Assembly (NCBI RefSeq): GCF_003265705.1 | Contig: NW_020312827.1 | Coordinates: 21,395,270 to 21,459,269, forward strand | Direction: 5' to 3' | Source: Callorhinus ursinus | Lineage: Eukaryota > Chordata > Mammalia > Carnivora > Otariidae | DNA: 64,000 nucleotides | Shown here: positions 33,540 through 45,245 of the stretch, one piece after another | Position numbering within the stretch: the stretch's first letter is position 1 | How the letters are laid out: every line of letters starts with the position of its first letter | The notes under the pieces: generated by a model | Told to the model about the DNA's origin: nothing | Database searches by the model: none | What the model saw: the letters and a program-made list of their open reading frames with translations, nothing else | Program-made: the position numbers and the translations under genes

Positions 33540-33760
33540 TATATACATCATTTTAATGTAACTTAATCTTGACACTATTCAGAGAGTAGGTATTTTTCCA
33601 CTTTTTTTTTTTAAATATGAGAAACTGAGGCTAAGAAAGTCCGACTTGCTCAAGCTCACAAAACCATTTACTGGCAGAGTTAGGATAAAAGCAAAATCTG
33701 TGTCTTGGGCTTTGAAGGTCATGCTCTTTTTACCCCAGCCTACACTGCCTCGAAAAATAA
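33540..33760 (-). mobile_element. MIR SINE
   Basis: Minus-strand MIR: 'tcagagagtaggtatttttc', the core 'atatgagaaactgaggctaa', 'cttgctcaagctcacaaaac' and the head end 'catgctctttttaccccagc'. Confidence 0.8.
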
Positions 33761-34011
33761 GGAAGCAAAGGGTGGAGGGAGGGGGAGAGAAGACTGATGT
33801 ACTGTTCATTAAATAGTAATTTAATAGTAAACATCTGTGAGATTCAGAACGGTTCTCCTTAGACTGAGAAAATCGAGGGTTTCTGAGACATGGCTTGAGC
33901 GTTCGGAGTAGCAGGAAACAGTGTGTGTGCAGTGCCAATTAAATCAGGCTCCTTGACTGATACATAGGTATATACGTATGGATCTGTGTATGTAACTGCA
34001 TATATGTGCAC

Positions 34012-34398
34012 ATAAACACCGTGTGAGTCTGCTTAGGCTGTTATAATAAAATACCATACACAGGGTGCCTTGAACAACAGACATTTATTTTTCAGAGTTC
34101 TGAAGGCTGGAAGTCAAAGATAAGGGTGCCAGCATGGTCAGGTTCTGGTGAGAACCCTCTTCCTGGCTTGTGATACCTGTCTTCTCTTTGTGTCCTCACA
34201 TGGTGGACAGAGAGTGAGTCCTGGTCTTTCTGCCTCTTCTTATAAGGATACTGATCTCATCCCAAGGATGGGCTCCACCCTCATGAATTCAACCAGACCA
34301 AATTATCTCCCAGTGACCCCACTTTCAAATATGATCACATTGGGGGTTAGGGCTTCAATATATGAATTGTAGGGGGACACAAACATTCAGTCCATAGG
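34012..34398 (-). mobile_element. MLT1-like LTR (ERVL-MaLR), antisense
   Basis: Antisense MLT1, nearly complete: 'cttaggctgttataataaaa', 'agagttctgaaggctggaag', 'tctttgtgtcctcacatggt', 'cttcttataaggatactgat', 'ggttagggcttcaatatatg' and 'acattcagtccatagga'. About 387 bases. No internal retroviral sequence flanks it, so it is a solo LTR. Confidence 0.88.
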
Positions 34399-34411
34399 AC
34401 ACACACACACA
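34399..34411. repeat. short (AC)n
   Basis: About seven AC units between the LTR end and a MER5A fragment. Confidence 0.7.
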
Positions 34412-34462
34412 CACCCAGGTGATTCTAATGTGCAGCCAGGGGTGCAAACCATTGCTTTAAAA
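34412..34462 (+). mobile_element. MER5A 3' end fragment
   Basis: 'cccaggtgattctaatgtgc' followed by 'agccaggggtgcaaacca' is the closing end of a MER5A hAT element. About 50 bases remain. Confidence 0.65.
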
Positions 34463-34665
34463 CAGTGCCTCTCAAAGCTTCAGCGTGCATTAAAACCACA
34501 TGGAGAACTTGTTAATAAATGTATTGATGGCCACCATCCCCAGAGTTTCTCACTCTCTAGGTTTCAGGTGGGGCTCCAGAATTTGCATTTCTACCATGTC
34601 TCCAGGTCATACTTATGTCAGGATCTTACTCTGAGAACTGTTAAGAAGTTGCTGACCTCTGATGT
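34463..34665 (+). mobile_element. MER5A-like hAT DNA transposon
   Basis: It starts 'cagtgcctctcaaagcttca' and continues 'gcattaaaaccacatggaga', 'ggtggggctccagaatttgc' and 'atttctaccatgtctcc'. The closing end 'actctgagaactgtt' is near 34628-34642. The terminal inverted repeat type (cagtg..tctcaaa) is that of hAT-Charlie elements. Confidence 0.8.
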
Positions 34666-34741
34666 ACACAAGCTGGTAGAAATTAAGTGTAACTACTTCT
34701 AATCAACTCCTGAGTTCAGGAATTCTATCCATACAAATTCT

Positions 34742-35604
34742 CCTCTTTAGTCAACAAGTATTTTTTGAGTGCCTCGTAATGTCTAGGTCCTCTGTTAGGT
34801 TCAGGGGATACGCTAGGGAATAAGGCAGACAGAAACCATGCTCTCTGGGGCTTCTATTCTCTTGGAACCCAAAGACTGCGTGAACATCTCATTTGCATTT
34901 CTAATGCACTACTCACTTTGCTTTGTATGTATTTGTCTGTTTATCTCCTCACTTATGGTGGGAGGGACTGCATTGTCATTCATTTATTCTTTCATTAGTT
35001 TACCAGTGTGCTTGCTAAGGAGATCCAAAGTAAAACCATAGTCCTCATCCTCAGGAAATTCCCTGGGTAGCAGTGAAGACGACAAATGGAAAACTACAAG
35101 CCATAGCCATAAATGTGAGAGAGGCTGTAGAGGATGCTATTACCAAATCGCCTCTCCCTGGCTGGGACACCTTTTCCTCAGCTGCTGCCAATGCTAAGCT
35201 AATGCCTTATACCTGCCACCTGTTTAGGAGCATGACCCCTGACTAATGGAAACCACCTGCCCTGGAGATTGCTAAGAGGTTACCACCTACCTATTTACTT
35301 CTAGGAGTAAGAATAGACTTTAGCCAGGGGAAGAAGATGGGGCAACAATGAAGTCAAAAGAATCTGAGTAAAGGACCCATATGTGGCTGATGTGACTGAA
35401 ACATGCTAGGAGGGTGTGTGCTCTGGGAGATGAGCCTGGATGGTATGGACGATGAATGTTTTTCAATGACGTAGGCAGCCATTTCATGCTATCTTCAGGA
35501 TTTTAAATGGGTGAGTGGCATGGTCAGATTTCCATTTTAAAACCATCACTGTGGCTTGAAGGAGGGATTGGGGGTCTGGGGTAGTGAGCTTGGAGGCACC
35601 AGGT
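34742..35604 (-). mobile_element. L2 LINE, antisense, 3' part
   Basis: Antisense L2 3' end 'gtcaacaagtattttttgag' and 'caggggatacgctagggaat' start it. Further matches are 'gtcctcatcctcaggaaatt' (about 35041), 'gcagccatttcatgctatct', 'gggtgagtggcatggtcaga' and 'aaccatcactgtggcttgaa' up to about 35560. The stretch 34870-34975 does not fit and may be another insertion or decay. A MIR at 35605 interrupts the element. Confidence 0.72.
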
Positions 35605-35875
35605 TAGTGGTTAACTGTCCTGGCTCTGAAGTCAGACTTCCTGGGTTTGAATCCTTGATCTTCCTCTTATAAGCTGTGATACATTGGTTAAAATATGTAA
35701 TTTCTCGGTGCCCTCAGTTTATCTTTACGTTGGGATTAAAGGTAGAATTTACTCTCTAAGGTCGTGAGAAGTAATCAAATCATGTTATATACTTAGAACA
35801 GTGCCTGGCTCATAGAAAGTGCTTAGTGCTGGTTTTATGATTTACTGTTTTATTATTACTATTGTTAGTAGTAGC
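35605..35875 (+). mobile_element. MIR SINE inserted in an L2
   Basis: Nearly full-length sense MIR: head 'ctgtcctggctctgaagtca' and 'cctgggtttgaatccttgat', core 'ctcagtttatctttacgttg', tail 'acttagaacagtgcctggct' and 'gtgcttagtgctggt'. It ends in a TTATTATTA-type tail. The L2 continues on both sides. Confidence 0.88.
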
Positions 35876-36320
35876 AGAAGTAGCATGAGGAAAACAGCAG
35901 TGATGACGGTCGTCTGTTGATGTGAGAAAGGATTGGAAGCTAAACTAGGAAAGCAGCATTGGGGCTGGAGGGGTGGGGAAGAATTTTGTATGTTATGTGG
36001 GTTTGAAGTCTTGGTAACAGTTTGAACTTCGAAGTGGGTGAGAATATATAGCTTGGGCTCCTGGTTAGATATGCAGTGGTGCCATTTCCTGAGATGGGGC
36101 TCCCAAGAGGAGATGCTGATTTTAATGGGGAAGTTGGAGTTTAGTTTTGTATATTTTGTGTCTGAAATATATTTGCTGCATCCTTGGGGGAAATCTCCAT
36201 ATGTCGTAGCGGAGGCTGTACAGGTCTGACGTCAGGGAGATGGACAGACTTAGCCTTGAGATAACTATTTGATAATCAAGAATATATCTACAACTGCTGT
36301 ATCTATTGAGTGCCCCAAAT
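35876..36320 (-). mobile_element. L2 LINE ORF2, antisense (reverse-transcriptase side)
   Basis: Antisense L2 matches continue: 'gcagtggtgccatttcctga', 'gatggggctcccaagaggag', 'gaaatctccatatgtcgtag', 'gtctgacgtcagggagatgg' and 'ataactatttgataatcaag'. This is the segment next to the YADD active-site codons. Diverged, with no open frame. Confidence 0.75.
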
Positions 36321-37274
36321 GTTTTTAAATTAGTTGAGAAAATAATTAGAAAAAACGAGAGCAAGAAATAGCTTTTAAAAGATTTTAAGCAGAAGACGAG
36401 GATGGAGGTTTCAAGACATAGCAAAAAAAAAGTAATAGAAAAAAATGCAGCCTTGAGAAGAATGCATGGTATACCAGAAGTCTTAAAAGAGAACCAATAA
36501 CGTCCACTAGGTCTGTAAACCTACAAAAGTAGACTCACATCATCTAGGCAATGTTTGCAATTCCCAGACCACAGAGGGAATAGAGAGTATAAAAGGAGGC
36601 ATTTTTACCTTTGAAGTTACAGGTGACATTCTAGGTGCAAGATGAGGAAAACATCACCTGTTCCCTTTGATGAATTTTCTTTTAACACTGGGGCCCAAGC
36701 TAAGGTCATTCCACAGTGTGTAATGCTAGCTCTGTAAGAAAAGCTGACTTGTTTTTAGATGTTTTCTTAAAACAAAACAAAACAAACAAACAAAAAACTG
36801 AGAGCATAACATCATAGAAGGCTACAGTGATCTAGAAATGAACAAGTTAGAAAAAAATCAAAAGGAGGTAAGTAGAATTGTTCTAGGATCAAGAGTTCCC
36901 ATTTCCCTGCTGGAATTAGATAAAAATGAAAACTATATAAGAGGTTTAAACTGTATTTTACAAAGCTAAGTGGTCAAGACGTATGTTACTTTATTTTTTT
37001 GAATCAGATTAAATTTGGTCCTGAGCTTCTATACTTCAGAGATAGTGGCAAATTCACTCTGGGTTCTTACTGGGACTCCCTCCCTATCTATAAATGTAAT
37101 GCAAGGATGAAATCTTTGGCCATGCAGGCTTTCCAGAGATTTGGGCGTCATTCTGGTTACCCTTGAAAAGCCCATGATCCTTTTAAGTCTAGAGGTGCTG
37201 TTGCTCTTTCCCATGCAACTCTTGGGGCACAGGAATCTGAATTTCCAACCCCAAATTGCATACCTGAAGAAAAC
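36321..37274. other. unrecognised non-coding sequence
   Basis: No repeat or gene recognised, apart from a short A-run near 36422 and an AAACA-rich patch near 36771-36797. A TATA-like 'gtataaaagg' near 36587 stands without other promoter signals. Confidence 0.4.
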
Positions 37275-37724
37275 ATACTTCAAGAATGAAGGGGGAAATC
37301 AAGACATTTTAAAACGAATGGAAACTAAGAGAATTTGTTGCCAGCAGACCTACTATAAATGAGTGACTAAAGGAAGTTCTTTAAACAGAAGTTATGTTTG
37401 ATGGTTTAAAAAAATTATCACACTGATAAGGCCTTAAATACGTGTAGAGGAAATGTTTATTTCAAGTGCAGGAGGGTAAAGGGACATAAAGCTAGGTAAA
37501 GTTTCTACACATTACTTGAACTGGTAGAATGACAATACTAAGCAGACTCTGATAAGCCATGTATATATAATGTAGTAACTCTAGCAACCACTTAAAAAGC
37601 TAAACAAAGAAATTGAAAAATGCTATAAATAAATTAAAATGGAATTCTGTTATGAAAAACCCCACAAGAAGACAGGAAAAAGAAAACAGAAACAAAAAAC
37701 AGAAGGAACAAACAAAACAAAAAA
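37275..37724 (+). mobile_element. ancient L1 segment, sense (ORF1/ORF2 junction side)
   Basis: Sense L1M-type sequence: 'gggggaaatcaagacatttt', 'gagaatttgttgccagcaga', 'ctaaaggaagttctttaaac', 'aagcagactctgataagcca' and 'agaagacaggaaaaagaaaa'. It joins directly to an L1 segment of opposite strand at about 37725. Confidence 0.72.
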
Positions 37725-38700
37725 AATTACAAGTGTCCAATTTATCTATTTTTTATTGTTACTTGTGCTTTTGGTGTCCTATTGATGAGATCATTGCCTA
37801 GTCTAAGTTCATGCAAATTTGTACTTTGATCCATTTTGAGTTAATTTCTGTATATGACGTGAGGTAGGGGTCTAACCTGTGGCATCTTTATTGAAAATCG
37901 ATAGGGTTTATGTCAGGGTTCTTAGTTCTGTTCCATTTGTCTATACATCTGTGTGTGCTTGTACTAGCACCACATTGTCTCAATTACTGTAGTTTATAGT
38001 AGCTCTTGAAATTGGGAAATGTGAGTCCTCCAATTTTGTTTTGCTTTTTCAAAATTGTTTTGGCTGTTCTCATCCCTTGCATTTCCATATGAATTTTAGG
38101 ATCCGTTTTTTTCTGCAAAAAGACAGCTGGTGTTTTGGTAGGGATTGCATTGAATTTGCAGATCAATTTGGGGAATATTACCATTGTAGCAATATTAAAT
38201 ATTCTGATCCACAAACATGGGCATTTTTCTATTGAGTTAGGCCTTTAATTTTTTTTCAGTGATGTCTTGTAGTTTTCAGAGTGTAAGTTTTACATTTCTT
38301 TAGTTAATTTATTCATAAGTATTTTTGATGCTATTTTCAAAGGAATGATTTTCTTGATTTCATTTTTGATTTGGTTATTGCTACTATGAAGATACAATTA
38401 GTACTCATATTTTGATATGTCTTGCAACTTGCTGAACTCATTGATTACCTCTAATAGTTTTTTTGTGGATTCTTAGAGGATTTTCTATGTATAAGGTTAT
38501 ATCATTGGCAAATGGAGACAATTTTACTTATTCCTTTCTAATCTAAAGATTTTATTTTTCTCACATAATTGCCCTGGCTAAGACCTCTGCTACTATGTTG
38601 CATAGAAATAGCAAAAGTGGACATCCTTATCTAGTTTCCAGTTTTCACCATTAATTATGTTAGTTGTAGGTTTTTTGTAGACAAGCTTTTGTATATATTT
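37725..38700 (-). mobile_element. ancient L1 ORF2 segment, antisense
   Basis: Antisense L1 ORF2 in order: 'tccaatttatctatttttta', 'gatccattttgagttaattt', 'atgtgagtcctccaattttg', 'ttgcatttccatatgaattt', 'gcagatcaatttggggaata' and 'cttgctgaactcattgatta'. It ends near 'ggacatccttatctagtttc'. A 76-codon minus-strand frame (37984-38214) reads L1 ORF2p ('AKTILKKQNKIGGLTFPNFK'). It lacks its 3' UTR and polyA. Confidence 0.87.
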
Positions 38701-38739
38701 TTAACACCAAGGGGATCCTACCAGGTTTGGTAATTTTCA

Positions 38740-38860
38740 GCCTGATTTTTCACTTAATATACCACGAGCATTTCTCCATATCATTAAGTGTTTTTTTTTT
38801 TTTTTCTACATGACTGTAATGGCTATGTGCTATTCTATTTTATGTTGCACCTTTTAAAAC
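38740..38860 (-). mobile_element. ancient L1-like fragment, antisense
   Basis: 'cacttaatataccacgagca', 'tttctccatatcattaag' and 'ctgtaatggctatgtgctat' resemble the antisense of an old L1 end. A T-run at 38792-38806 interrupts it. Confidence 0.45.
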
Positions 38861-39780
38861 CAATTCTAAGGTTAGTTATTCTAAAAATCAATATAAACCC
38901 ATGTAGATTGTTTATTTAGGCTAAAACCTGGGAAACAGCATATCTGGTTTAAAAGGCATGTACCTGTGATAGATTTTTGTAATTCAATTTAACATTCTAC
39001 CTTTTGGTAACATTTAAAATATTTGTATATGTTCTTCATTCAACTTGATATTTTTTCTTCTGGGGTATCTGATTATCAAAGATATTGCTAGTTTTTTTTT
39101 TTTCCTTTCTTTTTCTTTCTATTCCAGGCAGAGAAGGGAGCATCAGAAACTTGGCCGTGAAGAACACATTGTTAAAATAATGCGGTGTTTGATGCATTAA
39201 TATAGTTAGTTTGCAAATAGATAGGCAGGAATTGACTGAGAAATTAGATGTGTTTAGTGGACACTTTGCAGAGGTAGGAGACTATAAGAAACTGAGTTAA
39301 AGAATGGGAGGGGAGGAATCCTCCTACAATAATGTGCAGGGTGGGGCGTTGGGCAATGAAAATCTGTGCCTGGTGAATCAAACAGGAAAAGGTAATGGTC
39401 ATTAACTGTGAATAATCTGAGCTTCCATGCTATTAAAGTTTACTATAATATAAATTTCTATTTTGGGATCTCTGTGCCAAAGAACAAATGACATTTTACT
39501 TAAAAAAAGAGAAATAGTCCTCACACTGGGCTCTGTTTTACTTTAAAGTTGTTTTCCAAGGAACACTTAAGATCCTTTTCTAAATGTGACATTTCAAAGC
39601 CTGGGGTTCGTGCCTATATAAATTTATCTCTCAGCATATATTAAAGGGAAAGATGCTTTTATGAAATTTCATTCAACTGTTAGCAAGTCAATACCTTTAA
39701 AGTTTGGAAATTCTAAGTTTCCTTGTCAAGATATCTACATCTGTATCCCCAGCTCCTTAGCAAGGAAATATAAACATTTA
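38861..39780. other. unrecognised non-coding sequence
   Basis: No repeat or gene recognised. It includes a T-run near 39093-39105 followed by a TTTC-rich patch. Confidence 0.4.
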
Positions 39781-39795
39781 AAATATTAGCTTATT

Positions 39796-40001
39796 CGGGG
39801 CACCTGGGTGGCTCAGTCAGTTGAGCATCTGACTCTTGATTTCAGCTCAGGTCATGATCTCAGTGTTGTGAGATTGAGCCCCATTTGGGGCTCTGAGCTC
39901 AGTGCAGAGTCTGCTTGAGATTCTCTCCCTCCCTCTCCCTCTGCCCTTCCCCCAGCTCATGTGTGCGCACTCTCTCTCTCTTAAATAAATAAATATTTAA
40001 A
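39796..40001 (+). mobile_element. SINEC (older subfamily) with 15-base TSD
   Basis: Plus-strand carnivore SINE: head 'ggggcacctgggtggctcag', body 'gactcttgatttcagctcag' and 'gtcatgatctcagtgttgtg', a (CT)n, and tail 'taaataaataaatatttaaa'. Flanks 'aaatattagcttatt' (39781-39795) and 'aaatgttagctcatt' (40002-40016) differ at two bases. Confidence 0.94.
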
Positions 40002-40016
40002 AAATGTTAGCTCATT

Positions 40017-42009
40017 TACTAATATTTATTGAGATACAGAATGGCAGTGCTATGCTAAACCTCAGCAGGACAAAGTTCCTGTGCTTGGAGACTGTAGATT
40101 CCAAGTATAGAGGGGAAAAAAAAATAAAACAAGCTGATGATGATATAGTGTAAAAATCTATGGTGCAGCCTTATATATCTGAACTGCTTAAGATCAGGTA
40201 TGAACCAATACACTGAGTGTCTATAAAACATATGGTGATGCTTTAGAGGAGGTATGGGGGTAGAGCCTCGAGAAGTCAGGTAAAGCAAGAATATATCCTG
40301 CTGTGCAAAGAGCCAAGTGTTTTGGGTGAGATGGGGCTTGCGATCATAGCGTGAAGTGGTCTGATAGGATCTCCGATGCCTCTCAATTCCTCAATCCGAT
40401 CATAAAACAGGGGGCACATTCATTCTCTCAGTGTAGGGGGACAGAAGGGAAGATTTCAGGGGATTAGAGGTGGGTGTAAACACTATGGGAGGAATGCAGT
40501 AAAAAAAAAAAAAAGAAGCAATGAAAGCTGTGGGTCAGCACGGTCAGCTTGGCACCTAAAAGCCTTCATCACTGCGCTCTGGGGGCAGGGTGCTGTCTTT
40601 GTTTAGATCCTTGAGCAATCCACGCAGATGGTTGGGAGGGGACATGCTAAAGGTTGATGGACTGGAAGGGGCCCAAGGGTGCTGAACAATACACTGTCAA
40701 AGTGATCAACCACTGGTGTGTAGCTTCCGTGGTGACCTCAATGTCTATAGGCGAGAGCCTTCCTCTTTCCTCTCCTGGCTACTGCTGTAGGAGGACTACT
40801 ACCTACCTCTGCTGGGGCCACTGTGTAAGACCCTTGTTAGGCAACACTTTCCAGGTCTGCCCTCTTCTTGCTTAACCAATTCTTTATACTAATGCTCAAT
40901 CTTTGCAAAACCCCACTTTCAGCATGTCTGATCCTGCCGACTTGAAGTTTCTGCTTCAAGTTCACACTTTACTGATCATTTTTCAGGTACTTCCATAAAC
41001 TGTTATGAACCTCATTTCATAGGTTTTTTTTTTTTTCCAGATATTTAGCCCTGGTCTCACCTAAGTCAGAATTTTTATTTCTGCTTCTGTGTTTTTGCTC
41101 AGCTATTTCCTTGGCCTCACTCCCTTTGGTTTAGATTCTACTGACCCTTCAAGGCCCAGTCTAAATGCTCTAAATGCTATTTTTAACTTGAAACTGTAGG
41201 CTACATACGTCAGTTCATGAATGTTTGTTTTCTTTTCTCTTTGCCAGGGATGAGTCTATGAACTAAGATGCTGGGTAAGAAATGACCTCATTTCACATTC
41301 TGGTGAATCCAAGAGTTTCCTATATTCCCATTCTGCTTTCCACACCATATAGTAAACATTTTGACAATGGAAGTCATTCTGAGAATCCTGTAGTACCCCA
41401 GACAGTGCTAGGCATCAAGCAGTTAACACACAGGGTGTACTTGTTGACTGAGGAAGCCATGTTGAAAAATGTCATAAGGATGCACAGTATATGAAAGTGA
41501 TTGAGAATTGAATGGCACTAGTCAGAGTTTCCAAAGAAGGTAATATAATTTTGCAAGGGTTTTGTTTCTTTTCAAAGACCTAGAATAGGGGAAAGAAAAG
41601 GAAAAAAATTCCAAATATTATGTGGTCCTCTGTGTTGTTTGGTATAAACATCCTAGGGAAAAATGGAGCCTAGAATATTTGATGGGCCCTCCAACTATGA
41701 CATGTCAACCTGGAATGTGCTTTTTTATTTTTTTTATCACTCAGAATCCTATGATTTTTAAAAGTGGAAATTATCCAAGGGCAAAGAATGTGTGGTCCTT
41801 TTGACCAGGAACTAGTTTTCATAAATAAAATAGCTTACTAATTATCATCTCTTCTGTCTCCAGTCCGTTTCTGCCATCCATGGCAATGAAGGACTCCATT
41901 AAAAAACATTACTATTTTATTAAAAATGTTAGATTGATTTATTATTCCTTTTAATTTCCCAGTAGATTTTGAAGAGATTATGGAACCATCTGCATATGCC
42001 CAGAAGCAG
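40017..42009. other. unrecognised non-coding sequence
   Basis: The first half of the longest repeat-free stretch in the window. It has homopolymer runs (A-run 40501-40514, T-run 41022-41036) but no repeat family, gene or RNA that I recognise. All frames are below 80 codons. Confidence 0.4.
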
Positions 42010-42024
42010 TAATAATAATAATAG
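42010..42024. repeat. short (TAA)n
   Basis: About five TAA units. Confidence 0.75.
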
Positions 42025-44349
42025 GAGGAGAACCTGCCTCAGCTTTAGTGGTCTTTTCTTTTTTCAAAAGTGACCCAAATGGGGTCATTGCCTCTACTGA
42101 TCAGTTAGTTATAGTTCTTGATCTTTCAAACTGATAACGAGGGAGATCACACTTCTCAATACTCTATTAGGGCATAGTAAAAATGAATGTTTGCTGAAGT
42201 AAACATTTCCTGCAGGCTACTTAATGGGCATATTCAGTAATCAGAGCTCATGAAAAAGTTGAACCAGTTCATTCTCCACTTGTTTTTCTGTGCTGTCTAT
42301 CCTTTACTAGCCTGGTGAAGCTTAGGAACCACGTCTATACCAGTTACAAAGCTATTGTTTCTTAGCTGCAAGCTCACTCCTCTAAATTCCACTGTGTGAT
42401 GCTGAGGATGAGACTTTGCCAACCACATTTCAGCGTGGCCACCTGGTTCCTTGTGAGGCTATGCCAACGGAAGCACTAGAGATAGATGACAAGACTGGGG
42501 GACAGAACAGGGAGGATTTTATCCTTCTTGTTTGTTTGGTCTGGGTTTCCTGTTTGTTTCCTGTCTATTTCCTATTACTGTGCAATACTTCTTCCCCTTA
42601 GCATCAGCAGTATACTTGCATAACAACAACTGGATTCATTCTGTAGCTTTTCTAACACTTACAGAGTTGGGTTATGGCACCACCTCAAAGACCTCAGCCC
42701 CAGCTTGTACTCCCTTCTGAGTACATCAGGAGTCCAAATTTCAGCTCCACAGGGTCTTTTCTCTAAGTTTAAAAAGTACCAACCTCTTCCTTTTTTTTTT
42801 TTGCCAGGCCAAGGAGTGCGGTTGCCTCTTGCAATTGATACCTCTGTGATATTTTAATGCAGTGTAGGCAACTACACATACATATTGACTATTGTTCCTT
42901 CTGTTCTAGAACAGAAGAGTTGAGTTCTTGTGTTGGAGACCATATGACTATTAAAATATTGGCTATCTGGTCCTTTATACAAAAAGTTTAATGAACCCTG
43001 CCTCAGTGTTCTATTCTTGCCTTCTTCGTTAACAAGTTTACACTAGAATCTAAAAATTTCATACTAAATTCTCTCTGTTCAACTAACTCAAATGGTTTTC
43101 TTTCCTGCTTGGACCCTGACTGATTAAAAAAAAAAAAAAAAAAAACCAGTTCCACAAGTGGTCCCAGGAAATGGACATCCAAAAATTGGGATTTGGGGAT
43201 TGATTTGGTCATGTTCTTGGGCTTGAACACAATGCTAAAATTAGGTGCTAATAATCCATGGCATGCAGTAGCATCTTGTTTAATCAAATGATTATCTGTG
43301 ATTGATTGTGATAAAGTGAGAGCCTAAGAAGCTACTGACCTTAACCATTATGACAGTAATAATGATGACAAGGACTTTGGCGTGGAATGGATTTTCTGAT
43401 TGCTCATACAGAAAGAAAATGACAAATTCAAACACTCAAAGAGGCTCTATTGCAGTGCTAGAAGAATATTTTATTTTTTGTAGCTACAGAGCTAGCATTG
43501 CTGAAGATCAGATACAAAATTTCAACTGGGCAGGATGGACCATTACAACAAAAGTTAAATTGGTAATTTTTTCAAGTCTCTCATGTATAAGCACTTAGTC
43601 TTACTTGGGAAGAAATGCATTCCTATTAGTCTGGTGGAATCTATGAACCCCTCTTAGACTATTGCTTTTAGATGCATAAAATAAAACCTAGAGAATCAAA
43701 AGGAATCTAACATTGAAATACAGCAATCAAAATGTTAAACACATTTTTAAGAAATGAGTGCTTTAAAGAACAAGATCTAGCAGTAGGTCTTATTAATGCC
43801 ATAATTTTGAATACTTTCTTGAGGTATCTGCATCAACTGTAATGTAATAGTTTCATAGTCACAATTTCTATTATTGACAAAGTAATTGGTGATGATAACA
43901 CTACTATAAATTTTTGCCCACATATATTATTGAAGGAAATGCTAAGTTTCACTTAGTAGTTAATACAAATAAAGATGTATTTTTTTCTTCTCCAAGTTGA
44001 GTAATCTGAATCACATCCATGTATCCCAAACTAAGAATCTCAGTTTTAGTCATATAGGTATTCTTGAGAAGTTAGCTGAATAAGTCAAAATTAATTAGAT
44101 AAGAGCCAAAGCTACAGGGCTTATTTAATCTCCTTTGAACTCTTTCTACTTGCAACCCAACCTCATATTATTCTCCATTTCTTATCCCAGGAATCTCTTC
44201 TCTAGGAGACTGGGTGAGATACATGTTCTATGTGCATCTATATAGTACCCTGGACTTTTGCTATCAAAAATATGCTACTTAAGTACTTTCCTATACTGTG
44301 CTTTCTCTGTTAAGGAACCTATGATACTATACTGCCATTTACCTTTATG
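42025..44349. other. unrecognised non-coding sequence
   Basis: The second half of the repeat-free stretch. It has a T-run near 42791-42802 and an A-run at 43127-43145. The 94-codon minus-strand frame at 43003-43287 contains the translated A-run (a run of F) and is not a gene candidate. Confidence 0.4.
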
Positions 44350-44485
44350 TATTCTCTCCAACAGACCCTGAGCTCTCTGTTATTAGAGACTACGTCTGAC
44401 TTGTTGTATCTCTTAACACAGGACCTACTACCTAGTAGATGCTCAATCTATATTTGTGAATATACAAGTGAATGAATTGATGAAT
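44350..44485 (+). mobile_element. L2 LINE 3' end, sense
   Basis: 'ctgagctctctgttattaga', 'cttaacacaggacctactac', 'ctagtagatgctcaatctat' and terminal 'gtgaatgaattgatgaatt' match the sense L2 3' terminus. Diverged. Confidence 0.68.
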
Positions 44486-44689
44486 TCCAAGGTGGGAGTA
44501 GTTTTTCTCTTACTCATCGCCAAAGTTCTCAGCTAGGTATTTTGTATACATGTTGTCATGAGTGGAGATAGAAGAGAGAATGTGAATGATGCATCCATAC
44601 AAATCTGCCCACCATTAGAAAAGCAACTCTGTGTTCAGACCCTACTGACAGCGGTGTGGTAGACACGTTATTTACTGGGGTGGACGCTG

Positions 44690-45245
44690 TTGGTTGCCTA
44701 CCCAGTAACCACTGTTCTATTTTTTTCTTGCAGATAGAGTTATGATTTGTTTTTTACAGGGTCAATGTGATATGTATGTCAGGGGAGACTGGGTCTCCTA
44801 TTAGGTGTGAGGATGGGAGATGAGTCTTGTTTAAGCTAATCCAGTCATTAGTAATTCCCTTTGGCAGTGTTTGCTTTAGGCATTGGCACGTGATGCCATT
44901 ATGGGCGATGAGACAAGATGGCAAATCTGCTGAGGGGTGTCTAGGAAAAGACAAAAAGAGATGCGTGGGAGGCAACATTCCTTTTCCTTTCATTTGGAAG
45001 TGATTATATGAGGAGGTAATGCCTAGAGCTCAGAAAAGCAAAGTGTGACAAAGAGGGGAGCAGCTGGTATGCTGGGAGTGGCAGTGTGGAAAAAATGGAA
45101 AGAAAGTGCACCATTGTTGGTATCATTGCGATGCTGTATTAATCAAATGTTGTACTTGTTATGCAACAGATGTCTTTATTGTTTAAGCCATTTTTTTTGC
45201 CTGGCTCTTTGGCCACTTGCGTCCCAAAGTGTCATAACTGCATCA
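44690..45245 (+). mobile_element. old LTR-like repeat, family not named
   Basis: 'tttaggcattggcacgtgat', 'gggcgatgagacaagatggc', 'gctgaggggtgtctaggaaa' and 'tattgtttaagccatttttt' follow the layout of an ancient mammalian LTR in sense orientation. I cannot name it with confidence. It has no internal retroviral genes. Confidence 0.4.

Noticed and set aside
36587..36596. Strong TATA-like 'gtataaaagg'
   Set aside because: No CCAAT, Inr, GC-rich stretch or well-placed consensus splice donor accompanies it. Isolated TATA motifs are expected by chance in AT-rich DNA.
39613..39628. TATA-like 'cctatataaattta'
   Set aside because: An isolated motif in AT-rich sequence without other promoter signals.
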